Of a DNA stretch of 64,000 nt, positions 1-11,454 are shown in pieces. Position 1 is the first letter of the stretch; every line of letters starts with the position of its first letter. A model generated the notes under the pieces. That model was given only the letters and a program-made list of their open reading frames with translations. It was not told where the DNA came from and searched no databases. This DNA comes from Jackrogersella multiformis. Lineage: Eukaryota > Ascomycota > Sordariomycetes > Xylariales > Hypoxylaceae. A program made the translations under genes and the position numbers. Location: the NCBI GenBank assembly GCA_902806575.1, contig CADCXD010000008.1:2480001-2544000 (forward strand), given 5' to 3'.

Positions 1-1002
1 CGAACCAATTTCAGCGAGCCAAAAGACTCGTACTACTACCGTACTACGTACCTTGTTTAGAAACCCACTTTAACCAGCATTAGGACTACCCACTTATCAG
101 CCGCGACGTCATCGTCATTTGTCAATTCGTCAATCTTTTGGAACATCCCGCCCGCAAACTGCAAACTCGCAAAGTCCAGAGTCCAGACACATGTCAAATC
201 CACATTCTACAACTTTTCGATCGTCTTGTCCAATCTGCCTGACCACAATTAACTGGACTTGTACAACAGCACCCGTGTGTACTCTGGGAGTCTGGGTACC
301 TAGTATTACGGCTAACCAGCGAACCGGTTCCTTTCGCTAAATAATAACAAATACCTATTACTTCTGTCGAGATTCTGCCGAGAATTTGGGAGGGAGAACA
401 CATCCATTACTTTCGATATTTCGATATTTCCATCTTTCGACTAGGTACTTTCTTCTTACCTTCGCCTTCGCCTTCGCACCTAGCCTACTTAGCGACGCCC
501 GAGGTAATTTTGGCAGTAGGCTAATACACTACGACCTCTTCGATACCTAACTACGTAGGTAGGCACCGGGATACCACTAGATACCACTAGTCCAAGCCAT
601 ATGCATCTCTCCCACCCACCAGTCTATCGTTGAAGATCTATCTACACTCCACTATCCTTCTATCTATTCTCTCCCAACCACGCAACATTCGCTTCTCACA
701 TCTTAAAGTGACTCCTTTTGCCTTCTCTTTTCTCCTTTAACATTCTCGGATTATTTGAATTCGGTTGTTAGGGAAGCTCACCGGCTACGTTAGTCAGAAT
801 TGGTTAGACTATCCGTGGTTGTTTGCTTCCCTCTCCTAAAAATAGCCCTGGAAAGGCTACTTAGGAGGTAGCTAAGCTAAAATAGGTCGCTGGATACCAC
901 GAAAAGAACCCATATTACTAGGGGGTTAACTTACATATACCAATTGCCTTTCCTTTTGGTCAACTTCAACCACCTCTCAGCTATTACTAAGGTTGAGCCG
1001 CC
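1..1002. other. Upstream region of the metallopeptidase gene
   Basis: About 1 kb with no supported gene. The short ORFs here (for example 119-340) have no recognisable domain and are interrupted by AT- and TAGG-rich tracts. The region is pyrimidine-rich, contains copies of ACTACGTAGGTAGG-like sequence, and presumably carries the promoter and leader of the gene starting at 1003, whose start codon lies in a good context (GCCGCCATGG). Confidence 0.5.
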
Positions 1003-3550
1003 ATGGCACCTTCATTCCTGAACTTCAGGGACTTTCGAAGACGGTCGCGAGCTAGCATCCGTACTGATCGTTCTACCGACACCTCCAGTTACGATGATCA
1101 CCATAGTCAGAACACAACTCCCACCAACGGGTCAATCACGCCCCCTTCTATAGCTGCTCGCTCGGATCCAGCGCTTAATGCCCAGTTGAAGGACCAATTG
1201 CAACCTCCTCCAATTCCCCCCAACAGGCCTCCACCTCCGCCCAATTCTAATCGATATAGTGTATCTGGAATGGCTGGACTGGGATCTCCTGCGATGAATG
1301 GCAAATCCACATTGCCCGTGTCACAATATGCTCCTCGAATTACTAATCTCGGAGAGAACACATGGGTATGGTGAAGTTTTTCTTAGTTTAGGGTCCCATG
1401 GCGATATTGGTGTTGATTAGTTTATCGGTTGAGATTTTGGGCAGAGTTAACTTTTGAATGCTGCCATACTTGTATACTGATTATTTAACAGGTCTCGCAA
1501 AAGATCCTCCTCGTCCACGGAATAGTCGGGGAGGCAGGCCAGCAGTCGCTCGAAGGAAACGTTACCGTTTGCAGGTTTGACGATGGATTCCCACCCACGT
1601 TCTGGCCGGTCTGTGAGTCGCAATTTAAAGCCATAGTGTACCTCATGCCCGGGGCAAACAAACTGCGTTTCGACTTTTCGAGCCCCAAGCTCGCCAACAG
1701 CGGCTCTTCGAACCCGATCCATTCGTCCTATATCACGGTACACATGGTACCCCCTATGAACGCGCCGCCGCTACAACTTGCTATTTTGCTCGCCAAGGAT
1801 TCCCCGGGCACATTCGATGCGGTTCCTGCTCGGATTGAGAGGGAAGGAAATGGTCTCGAAACAGCCATTCGCAAGTTCAGGATGGCCGCTTACCTTTGGC
1901 AAGCGTTTACCGCAGAGCAGATGTGGCGAAACAAGCTTGGGCGGCGTGTATTCAGATTCGAAGAGGAATGGACCACGGGTGCCTGCAATTATCGGGATAG
2001 GGAGATGGGCGTAATGCGATCAGAGGCACGTATTCACGTTATCCGATCGGACAAGACACTGGCCGAGATCAGAGACCTTGAATTGGCGCAGCAAAATCCC
2101 AACGCGACGAAAAAGGGCGACCTGTACGGTATTGCTGCTGATGCGCTCAAGAACTATTTCAAGCCGCTCCCGGGGCAGACGCAACACGTTTCGGTCCTGA
2201 TCCTAGACTCGCACTGGGATACGGCATCAAAGACCGTCACCGGGCATGCAGCTTTGGGAGGCAATGCTGGAGATCTACATATGGCAATCTTCGGGTCCCA
2301 TGCTCTGCAGAGCTACCCTTCGAGCTTTGAGGAGGTTGTTCCGGCCTTTAGCGACTGCACGCCCACCGATACTAACTTTGTCGCCAACGACTGCAATGAA
2401 TCTGGAAGCTCTTGGGAAGCTGCAAATATCGGCATTGGCGCTCATCTTCATGAAACCGGTCACCTTTTTGGATGTCCGCATCAGGAGAACGGGGTCATGT
2501 TGAGAGATTATGTCACGCTCAACCGCACATTTATGGCCCGCGAGGCTTATTCTACCCGAACCAAGTCGAAAGGGGGACCTGTGTCTCAGGCTGACGAATG
2601 TACCTGGCACCGTCTTGATTGTCTACGATTCCGGAGCCACCCATGCTTTAGATTGCCTAACGATCCGATCCTGAACTCCGACGCGAGCGTTCAGGCTTGG
2701 CCAGTTGAAAATGGGCATGTTCAAATAACAGCAGCTACAGGAGTGTCATTTATAGAGATCTATCCAGAGGGAGACGATCTCTGCCACACGTGGATCGAAT
2801 ACCCGTTAGAGAATGGTCCCGCACAGCGAAACCTAACCCTTACTGAGCAAGAGCTTCGAGACAGGCTACCAGAGAACAAGCGACGATCGAAGATAAAGAT
2901 CTGCATTAAATCGCACGGTGGTGGAAACCTCGACATTGACGACTTCCATAGTCTATGCTCGAAGGCGTCTTCCTTGAAACTGTCTTTCGGCAAATCAGCG
3001 TATCGCGGTGTCAAGCTCGGCTTTTCGCAAATGGAGGGGAGCGAGCCTCAAGAGTTCCTCTTCACGAGCGTTACACAGAAAACCCGAGTCCTTTCCCGTG
3101 TAGTCTTCTATCACGGATTTGCTTTAGACGGTGTTGAGTTCTGCTATGACGATGGCTCCAGCCAGCTGTTTGGAAAGCGTGGAGTCAAACCTGGCGGCGA
3201 TACGTTTGAAATGGGTAAGTTATTATCAGTCTCACGTAGGCAATATTTGTTACTAACTATTTCAGATATCCGACGCGGCGAATATATTACTGGTTTCTTC
3301 GTAAGGTCAGGGCTGTGGATAGACGCAATCCAGGTCCTGACGAGTCTTGGGAGAAAATCGCCCATATATGGTAATGCACATGGTGGCTCTCCGTACGTAT
3401 CAATTGCCCCTTTTAATACTCTGCTCAAGAAGAGAATACTAACGATAATACAGTCATACACTACTTCCGCCACGCGGCTACACAGTCTGTGGCGTGTCTG
3501 GGTCAAGCGCGGCCTGGGTTGACGGTTTTTCTGTTATCATCGCTCGATGA
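1003..3550 (+). CDS. Zinc metallopeptidase (HExxHxxGxxH) with C-terminal jacalin-like domain
   Basis: Predicted 769-residue protein from four exons: 1003-1365, 1492-3214, 3266-3392 and 3454-3550. Introns are 126, 51 and 61 bp; the last two contain perfect TACTAAC branch sites. The first ~115 residues are a low-complexity Ser/Pro-rich region. The peptidase part follows, with the metal-binding motif HETGHLFGCPH at about residues 441-451 (His441, Glu442, His445, His451). This fits the fungal putative peptidase family containing yeast YIL108W (Pfam Metallopep). The last ~150 residues look like a jacalin lectin fold: GVKLGF, GVEFCYDDG, GEYITGFFVRSG and a closing GVSGSSAAWVDGFSVI strand. The 51-bp intron is a multiple of three without a stop, so it can be missed by ORF calling. 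No signal peptide is evident, suggesting an intracellular role. Substrate is unknown. Confidence 0.9.
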
Positions 3551-5140
3551 ATAGAAACATTCGGCACAAGCTCCGAATAAGCATTAGAGGGCACTGGCGC
3601 AGATGGCTGTGTTCATCCTAATTCGGTATCGATTACCAACTACATCCCTAAGGGGTTTGGACGGATTCGCATCTGCATATTCATTTTGTTGTGGCATCAT
3701 ATCGCCGGCATACACAGGATTCACTACTTGGGCTTTCTCTTGTTTTCTTCGCTTCGCATCTAGCATACATAGGTTAATTACCGCATCATTTGCGTGTCGG
3801 ACCATAGGAGCGTCCAGGAGAAGGGATCAGGGTTGATTTGGTGAGCATACCCTGACGGGCAGGCAGTCCGGTATCATTCTCATACGTGGAAAAACGGTCG
3901 ATCGTAGGGGCTGGGGGTGGGTATTCTCAACTTGGACAATTCGAGACATACAGACCCGAGAGACATCCCATGCAGATGCTGGAGATGTCGTCTCGCAAAG
4001 TAATAATTATTTGTGCCGACTCTCATCAGCCGCGCCAGACGAAGGACGAGTCGAGGACGGAGACGGAGGCGGCGGTGTTGCTACCCAAAGCCTTGTACAT
4101 ACCTAGGTAGGGGTAGCCAGTCAGCAGCAACAACAACAACAACAACAACAACATCCAGGAACTAATAAAGTCTCTGCGAGAAACAAACAAAGAAACTCGG
4201 AAGTTGTGTCGTGTTGTATCGTGAATGGTCGGCGCTGCATTATGTACCTAGGTAATCAACCGGCAGTTTGTTGTCTTCTACGACTTTGCATAATTCGACA
4301 ACCGACTTGTATATATGGGCCTGGATATAATCAGTACTTACTACCTACATGTATGTATGAGAGGTTACGTAGGTAGGTTTTCTTATCAGAGTGTTTAAAC
4401 AACTACCCAGGCCCTAGAGGTAGGTAGGTATGACGGGTTGAAAGGTGTTTATGTGACGGTGATGATGTAAGTGATTTGGTAAAAGGTACCCAGGTGTTAC
4501 ATGTACGCCTAGGTAAGTTGGTACCTAAGGTAAGATTGTATGAAAATACACTGACAAAGAAAGCTTCCAGTCACACAGGTTTCCAAGGTTCCTTCTAAGC
4601 CTCCCCCGCGCTTGACCCAAGTCAGCCTAGCGGACCCTGGACGTGTCCAAATGACGGCATCAATGATGCTGCGCCTGCCCGATACCAAAATGGATTCAGA
4701 AAAAGAGCTGCCATTTTCCACCGCCAAGCCTTTTTTAAGGCCTTCATTCTCTACATAACATTTCTCCATTCTATCCTCGACAATCAATATCGCTGGTATC
4801 AGAAGATATTCAAGTAACGATAATCGATAATCAACACTATCTTACAGCAATTCGGTTTATCTTGGTTCTAAGAAATATTTCTTAGTATCCGACAGCAATA
4901 CGACGAACGACGCCGACGACGAGGGCAGCTTAACTTAATCCTCGCGAAAAAACCTAAATCGAAAGATTTTGGTGAAGCAGATAAATCCAGGATCGAGAGA
5001 AAACTTGGTTTGGCGAACTGAGTAGAAGATAAAACGACAAGGCATCTCGTGGCTCTTCTACGAGAGGAGCGAGAACGGACGACGTATCTTGCTGGGTCGA
5101 TCGGGCGGTGTAGCAAGAAAAAACAAGCAAAGCAGAAAGA
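3551..5140. other. Intergenic region with CAA microsatellite
   Basis: No gene supported. It holds an eight-unit CAA repeat at 4128-4151, several TACCTAGGTA/TAGGTAGG tracts (about 4100-4510), and an AT-rich leader ahead of the phosphatidylserine synthase gene. The ORFs in 3584-4787 lack recognisable domains. Confidence 0.5.
4128..4151. repeat. (CAA)8 microsatellite
   Basis: Eight consecutive CAA triplets preceded by two CAG triplets, in non-coding DNA downstream of the metallopeptidase gene. Confidence 0.9.
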
Positions 5141-6277
5141 ATGTCGAAACGAACCGGCAGCGCGAGCAATGGCACCGCGCCCAATACCAGCGGTGCGGCG
5201 GACGAGCCTTGTATGTATTATATCCCAGTGGTAGTAACTATGAACTATGAGAGCTTTCTGTCTTGCTGTCTAGTGGTAGGAGAGGAGACTAGGTGTTTTG
5301 GACGGCAGTGTACTAATGATGGTATTTGTCTGTAGCATATAACAAACAGAAGGACCTCCTCGCCTCGACCAAGGGACACTTCTCCCTCCTAAAAGCTCTA
5401 CACATGGCGGATTATATTACCGAACTAAATGGTACTTTTTCACCTCCCTACTACCTGCCCATCCTTCTCTTCTCGGCTATTAGAGAATAGAATACATACA
5501 CGTTTAATGCTGGGAGTATATCATGGCTAACGAGTTCGGGTTCTTTGGTATACAGGTTTCTGCGGCATCATGTCCATCTTCTCCTCCCTGCGGTACTGTC
5601 TTGGCGACCCCGCGGACAAGGCAAACCTGTACCTCGCGCTGGTATTCCTGCCCTTTGGTCTGTTCTTCGACTTCATGGACGGCCGCGTCGCGCGATGGCG
5701 GAAGAAGAGCAGCATGATGGGTCAAGAGTTGGATTCGCTAGCTGACCTGGTACGTCTCACACCCGCTTTTTGTCTGCTCGCTTGGCCAAAGCTCTCTTTC
5801 CCTTAGTCTTTGCCGCGCCTCATGCAACCCCTCCTCACGACATAAGACAGAAGACAGAAGAGAGTAGCACTCTATCCAGTCCCACCAGCTAACCAGCAGC
5901 AGATCTCCTTCGGCCTCGCCCCGGCGTGCGTGGCGTTCAGCATCGGGCTGCGGACGACGGCGGACCACGTGCTGCTGGCGGTGTTCGTGCTGTGCGGGCT
6001 GACGCGGCTGGCGCGCTTCAACGTGACGGCGCTGAGCGGGATCATCCCCAAGGACGCCAGCGGCAAGGCCAGCTACTTCGAGGGCACGCCCATCCCCACC
6101 ACCCTCGGCCTCGACGCCCTCATGGCCTGGTGGGTCAGCCGCGGCTGGGTCCTCGACCAGGTCCCCGGCGGCCTTTGGTTCGCCGGATCCCCCCTCGAGG
6201 TCCACCCCGTCGCCGTCCTGTTCGTCGTCCACGGCTGCTTGATGTGCAGTAAGAGCTTGCATGTTCCTAAGCCTTAA
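5141..6277 (+). CDS. CHO1: CDP-diacylglycerol-serine O-phosphatidyltransferase (phosphatidylserine synthase)
   Basis: Predicted 244-residue integral membrane enzyme that makes phosphatidylserine from CDP-diacylglycerol and serine in the ER. Exons are 5141-5210, 5336-5431, 5556-5749 and 5903-6277, with introns of 125, 124 and 153 bp and codons rejoining exactly at each junction. The CDP-alcohol phosphatidyltransferase signature D-G-x2-A-R-x8-G-x3-D-x3-D is complete: Asp97, Gly98, Ala101, Arg102, Gly111, Asp115 and Asp119. Before it comes the family-typical stretch HFSLLKALHMADYITELNG. Hydrophobic segments follow in exon 4, and the C-terminus (MCSKSLHVPKP) resembles other fungal Cho1 proteins. 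The N-terminal tail of about 25 residues is short and Ser/Ala/Gly-rich, so the protein is slightly shorter than many homologues. The gene symbol is by homology to yeast CHO1/PSS1; a general CDP-alcohol transferase is the only alternative. Confidence 0.9.
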
Positions 6278-7777
6278 GGTGTGGGTGTGGGTGTGGGGCT
6301 GGCTGGTTGACTGCTTGACTGCTTGTATATCTACCCACCTATCTATTCGGATTAGGGTAGGTTAGATTAGGCTAGGCTAGGCCAGACCAAGGGGTTAAGA
6401 GGTAACGGGTATGAAGCAAGCAGAATGTACACGAGAACCTAGAATATTTTTCTTCCGGGAGGTGTCAGTTTTTGTTTTTGTTTTTTTGTTTGTGTTTTTC
6501 TTTCCTTCGGTTCACATCCGGGCGACGGCGCGGCGGCGGGAGTGAGGTGCTGACGGGGTGGAACGGGGCCGGGCTTGGTTGATACATCTATAGGTGCCTA
6601 GGTAGGTAGGTGCATACTTACATATGCCTGCTACCTGCTACCTACTACCTACTTCTATAACAAGGTTATGATTACCTTTACCCTGTACCGTGTGCCTTAT
6701 TGTGCGTGGGCTTAGTGCGTGGGCTTGCGTGCGCGGTTGCTGTTGTGTTATGTTTAATGGAGTTGTCCCCCTCTCAAATGGACGGCGGCGGACTACTAGG
6801 TAAAAGAAAAGTAACAAGGTAGGAGTAGGAAAGGAACATAAAGAAAAGAAGAAGAAAAAGGGATGGGAGAAATGATGTAATACAGGCGAGGCGAAGCGAA
6901 GTGGGAGAACCGAAGAAAAAAAAATAAAAAAATAAAAATCGGACAAACAATGTAGGGGAAGCGTCAGCTGGTACGTACGATATGATGGGATGTGATGCGG
7001 GATGTGCAATGTTGCAGGTATTGGTATTGGCATAGGGGTAAGGATAAGGGTAAATTGGAATGACAAAACCAATATATAATTGAGAGGCACTTCCTGTTTG
7101 CTCTTCTCTTTAGCTGTTCTGGCTCTTGGTCCTGGGATTGCGAGGATGCTCTGGAGGTGCGTGGGTGTAATAATGTGTAGAAATGTGTAGAGAGCTTGGA
7201 GATGTGAGGCATCACTGCTCTGTTCTTAGGTCTCTTAGCTTCGTAGTATACGGTGGTTAGCTACCTAGGTACCTGATATATATCTTCTGCAAGCAAGGAG
7301 CACTTGTACAAGGGCCATCGTGTATGTGACATCGGAGCTGAATATATAGCATAGCATTGAAATATACGTTGCCTTTTCCTTTGCTTCTGCTCTCTTATCC
7401 TTTCGGGTGGGACAGGGAAAAGAGGAAATCTCCCTGTAGGTATTTGTTATGACATGGTATGAGATAGATAGTATATATCACGATGCAATAGGAAATACTT
7501 TAATCGCAATTTTACTTCGTAGAATTCATGTCTCGTTTATTTGGCGCTCACTGTGTCTACCTAGGTTTGTTGTAAAATGCAGACTCCTCCAGATGGTCTA
7601 AGCTATCTACCATTTCCTTGGTCCTGGCCTTCATCTAATATGATCAACTAGATACCTAGCTATTCCACCGTATGGAGGCTTCTTGGGCCATAATTTCTCC
7701 CTTCCTCGGCACTCACTTTTCGGTCATAGAGTAGGATAATTCTAGCGTCGACGAAAAGGGAATCGGCAAGCCCTTCC
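6278..7777. other. Intergenic region between convergent genes
   Basis: This 1.5 kb lies between the 3' ends of the phosphatidylserine synthase (+) and the ubiquitin hydrolase (-). It contains poly-T and poly-A tracts, TAGGTAGG sequence near 6596-6660, and purine-rich low-complexity DNA at 6800-6960. The long minus-strand ORF at 6638-7090 translates to low-complexity Phe/Leu/Pro-rich sequence and is not credible as a gene. Confidence 0.5.
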
Positions 7778-9487
7778 TCAGACATCGCCGTCCATCTCCT
7801 GAATCAACTCTCTTAGCACGCCCTTGTCGGCGAGCGCCCGCACCCACTGGTGTATCGCAGGCGTGTAATCGCGCTGCCTCCCACGCACCGTCTCCACGGC
7901 CTCGTCGACCGTTGCTATCTCGGCAACGTACTGCGCGTCAAGGGAGTCTTGCTCTGTCCTGAGCTCCTGAGCTAGCTTCAGCGCTTCCGCGGCGTCGAAA
8001 CACGGCTGGCTTATCTTGGCCGAGAATGAAGCTGGAAGGTTAAGACTGGCAATCGCTTCGCGTGTCAAGGCCCGTTGGTCTAGCCGTGCGTCGGTGAAAG
8101 TTTGGAAGGGGTCGGGAACGACACAGGTAGGATTCCCGCTGAAGAATTCGTGCAGGGCGCGTGAGCAGGAGAGGCTAGTCGCGAGCTCGCCAGCTAGCGT
8201 CTGGAGCGGTGATTGGCAGATGGCTAGGAGGCTATACGAAGAGAACTCGGAGTTGCGCATCATGCGTTCCTGGATAGCTACGCTCGCCGTGTCAAGCCAC
8301 GAGTCTGTGATAGGGCCTATGAACAATACGGATTAGGGATTTTAGTACACCAAGATGCAATCATATATACATACCAAGACATAGAGGCTTCACTTGGAAG
8401 CCATCGAGTTCCCATATTTGGCCATTTACGGGCACGTATGCGATGTAGTGATAGTTAGTCTCGGCATTGAATCTCCTGCGGGTAGAGCGAGAAGATTTCT
8501 TTTGCGACCTTCTCTTCTTCAGTGATTCTTCGTGCTTGTTATCGAGAGCGAGATCTTCGGCGATGAGATCGATGCGCCTATTATTTTAGGTTAAATCACT
8601 TCGCCGATAAGGAATGAAAAGACCAAATGTACCTCGCAACTGAATTGTGAATACTTCGAATGAAGTCGTTCTCATCGAGGAAATGTCCTCGGTGGGGAGA
8701 TGGTAATTCCCTGGTAGAATTCTTGAAATCTTGGAGTTGAGTACCGAGAGCAACACCTTGGGCATTCATAATGATGTTCATAAGAGCAACAGTAGCGCAA
8801 GCATTGGCAGTAGTCTTTATGCCTGTTAGTAACCGAAATGTGCATGTTAGAAATCCAGCGAGAAGTGCATACCTGATTGGCAAACCACAGATGACTCGGG
8901 CAATCCTGGCGGTTTCCGTCGCCTGGTCCATGATCGCCTTCATATTCAAATAAGAATATTAGTCCGTGTACTGGTTTCCTATCTGCTGTTAGCTTGCGTC
9001 ATCTTGAGGATATTAGTTAGTAATCTTACGGTAGAAATTCTAAAATCTCTGCGTCTAGACTGTAGACTTCTTGGACCTTGAAATATTTGGCCCCAAGCTC
9101 TTGCAACATCGCATTGAAAAAGCCCTACTGATGAGTTAGTGGGATGACTGAGTGTGAAAATTTCGATTGTCAACTGACGGGTTCGGATTCAAGTTCGACC
9201 CAGCCACCGTACTCCTTTCGCTCATGCGGAGACATCTGACTTAATATCTCCTCCAACAGCTGGCTCGTATCTTCTGAGACGGTGCTTTCCGTGGCATCCT
9301 GGGCGGCCTTACGCTTTGGGCGAGTTTGCTTGATGGCTGGCTGGGCAGGTATCTCATAAGCAGGAATGGAATATTTCTCATCGAATTTGATAGGTGCCTT
9401 CTTGGCTCTGCTTGAACGACGGGCGCTGACATTATCGCCGTAAACTATGGAAATTGGGGGTTCCCCCTTCGGCTCAGATGTCGCCAT
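7778..9487 (-). CDS. Ubiquitin C-terminal hydrolase, UCH37/BAP1 type (peptidase C12)
   Basis: Predicted 477-residue cysteine deubiquitinase. Six exons on the minus strand: 9487-9179, 9124-9030, 8978-8873, 8814-8633, 8577-8375 and 8316-7778; introns are 51-58 bp. The catalytic set is intact: oxyanion Gln170, Cys176 in NACAT, His273 in YHYIAYVP and Asp288 in WELDG, with the usual 6- and 15-residue spacings. An N-terminal extension of ~100 residues rich in Arg/Lys/Ser (RRSSRAKKAP) precedes the UCH domain, and a ~180-residue C-terminal helical tail resembles the UCH37-like domain used by long-form UCH enzymes to bind the proteasome or chromatin partners. Which partner applies here cannot be told. 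Intron 3 needs an unusual AAG acceptor (AG at 8816-8815), because the nearby CAG acceptor gives an immediate stop. Start chosen at the first in-frame ATG. Confidence 0.9.
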
Positions 9488-11454
9488 CGCTAATCTAGGT
9501 AGTCTTTTTATAGAGTGTTATGTGACACCGACGTAATACGGTAGATTGCGATATGCAACGCGTTTAGTAATATTGGCGTGGTAAGGCGAAGTGACTATCG
9601 TAAATTGGTCTTAAATGTCAAGCCTATGAAAGGGTTTCGTATCTTTGTCTCAAGGAAACAGGAGAAAGAACTCAGAAGCAGAAGAGTAGATTTCTGCTCA
9701 AGGTTGAAGAGGTGACAGGTTTGATATAATGATAGGTGTGTTTATAAAGTATGGGTGCCCCTAATTTTGACACCGTCGAAAACGTGTTGCCCCTGATTTA
9801 AGGCCTCACTTCATGCGATCCTATAGGTAGTCAGCTTCTGAAGTTGATTTGTTTATTTTTATAGGAAATACCAGCGTCAACTTACACACGACTACTTCAG
9901 TGAGGTGACGGTTAAGGGATCACGTGCAGCTATAAAAGAAAAAGGGGGGGGGGGGCTGAATCAAATAAGGCGAAACTGCCAAAAGAAGCGACAGGAGTGT
10001 ATATTAACGATTATGTTGTCCATACTGTTTGTCCATACTGTTGAGCTTTCAGACTGGTAGGAGTTATGTTAACTATGAATTTCTTGGTGAACAAGTGACT
10101 CAGGAGGTTTGATGTTAAGGGGGCACTTAAGGGGGCACAAAGACAGCAGTTTGGCATCCCATACCTCTCTCTATGCATGCACTCTCAAAACGTTGTACAG
10201 CCTTTCTATTCTTCCTCAGCCTTCTGCCTTGTTCTCGTTGAAATACAAGACAGACTCTCGTTTGTATTCGCCTCATACATACCTCACTCAAACTTAGCAC
10301 CTCCTAAAGATCACACCCCCTATTCTTTGTAGGGAAAGTCTACTCGGAAGACCAAGGCCAGGAGGTGCCTAGGCTTTCTTTAGGTGGGTGACATTTGATG
10401 TGATCAAACTGAAGAAAGAAAATTGATGTGACGGAACAATTTCCAATTGTTGGGTCAAACGATGAACAATGTGATATCTTTATGTCTAGTGTAGACCACT
10501 GAGTACAGATATAATGGGGTATGGATCCAAGAAAAGATATCGTTGGAAACGGTTGAGTTGTGTAATTGTTTGTAGGTACCTACCTAGGTAGGTAACCAAG
10601 ATTAATCTATGCTAGGTTAGGAGGTATGTTATATGGAGGAACCTTGGAAGCTCCAAAAGGCAAAGAAGGCAAAGGTAAAAAGGCAAAGGTGGGAGCTTAT
10701 GCAGGTGTAGCTAAGCTTCCCAGCTTTGGTAGCTGCCTGGTAGGTAGGCTAGGTACGTAGCTGTAACCCTGCATCCAATCTGAGCTTTAACTGTCCCCCA
10801 CTTGTCAAAGGTACCTACCTAGAGGTACCTAGGTACCTATGTAGGTAAGCTTAAGCTCCCGTTGCTGTTGTACCGGTACTTACCTAGGAATCTGCCCCGC
10901 ATATACAGTACGTATTGCACAGTTTAGACTTTATAGTAATACCTACCTAGGTACCTACTCTAACTTAAAAAGCCATGCATGCCCGCATCCACAATCCATG
11001 GATGTCAACTGCTGCCAGCTGTGTGTGACAGCTACCACTACCTACCTGAGCTAAGATCTTGGCACCATTCAAAAATTCCAAAATTTACAAAGTTTCTTGG
11101 ACGCGGCGCGTCGTGATGTTGCTTTGCTGGTATTTTCTAATAAACGGATCATCCCAATAGTTCCGCCCACCCTGCAGCCTATGCCAGTGCCAGGTATTTA
11201 CATACCCCATTCCCAATACCCTCCCTTCTGCGCTTGTTCAGACAAACTCGTAAACTAACATAATCACAACTTATTCCAGTTGGCTTGATCATCACATACA
11301 CCGCCTAAATTCAAGGCGCCCTGCCTGCAACTCATCGATTCATTCGATTCGATCCTTCGATCCTATTGTCAACGCCGACGCCGACGCCGACGACTTCTCA
11401 CTTACTACCTGAGTACTAATTCCTAATGCTTCATCGTTGACATCACGGAATGCG
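9488..11454. other. Divergent intergenic region (ubiquitin hydrolase / Pom152)
   Basis: Nearly 2 kb between two divergently transcribed genes. No ORF is convincing. It contains a 12-base G run (9944-9955), dense TACCTAGGTA-type palindromes (10571-10580 and around 10810-10960), a GACGCC tandem at about 11371-11393, and CT-rich leader sequence just before Pom152. Confidence 0.5.

Noticed and set aside
6638..7090. 150-codon minus-strand ORF
   Set aside because: Low-complexity Phe/Leu/Pro translation from purine-rich intergenic DNA; no homology or splice support.
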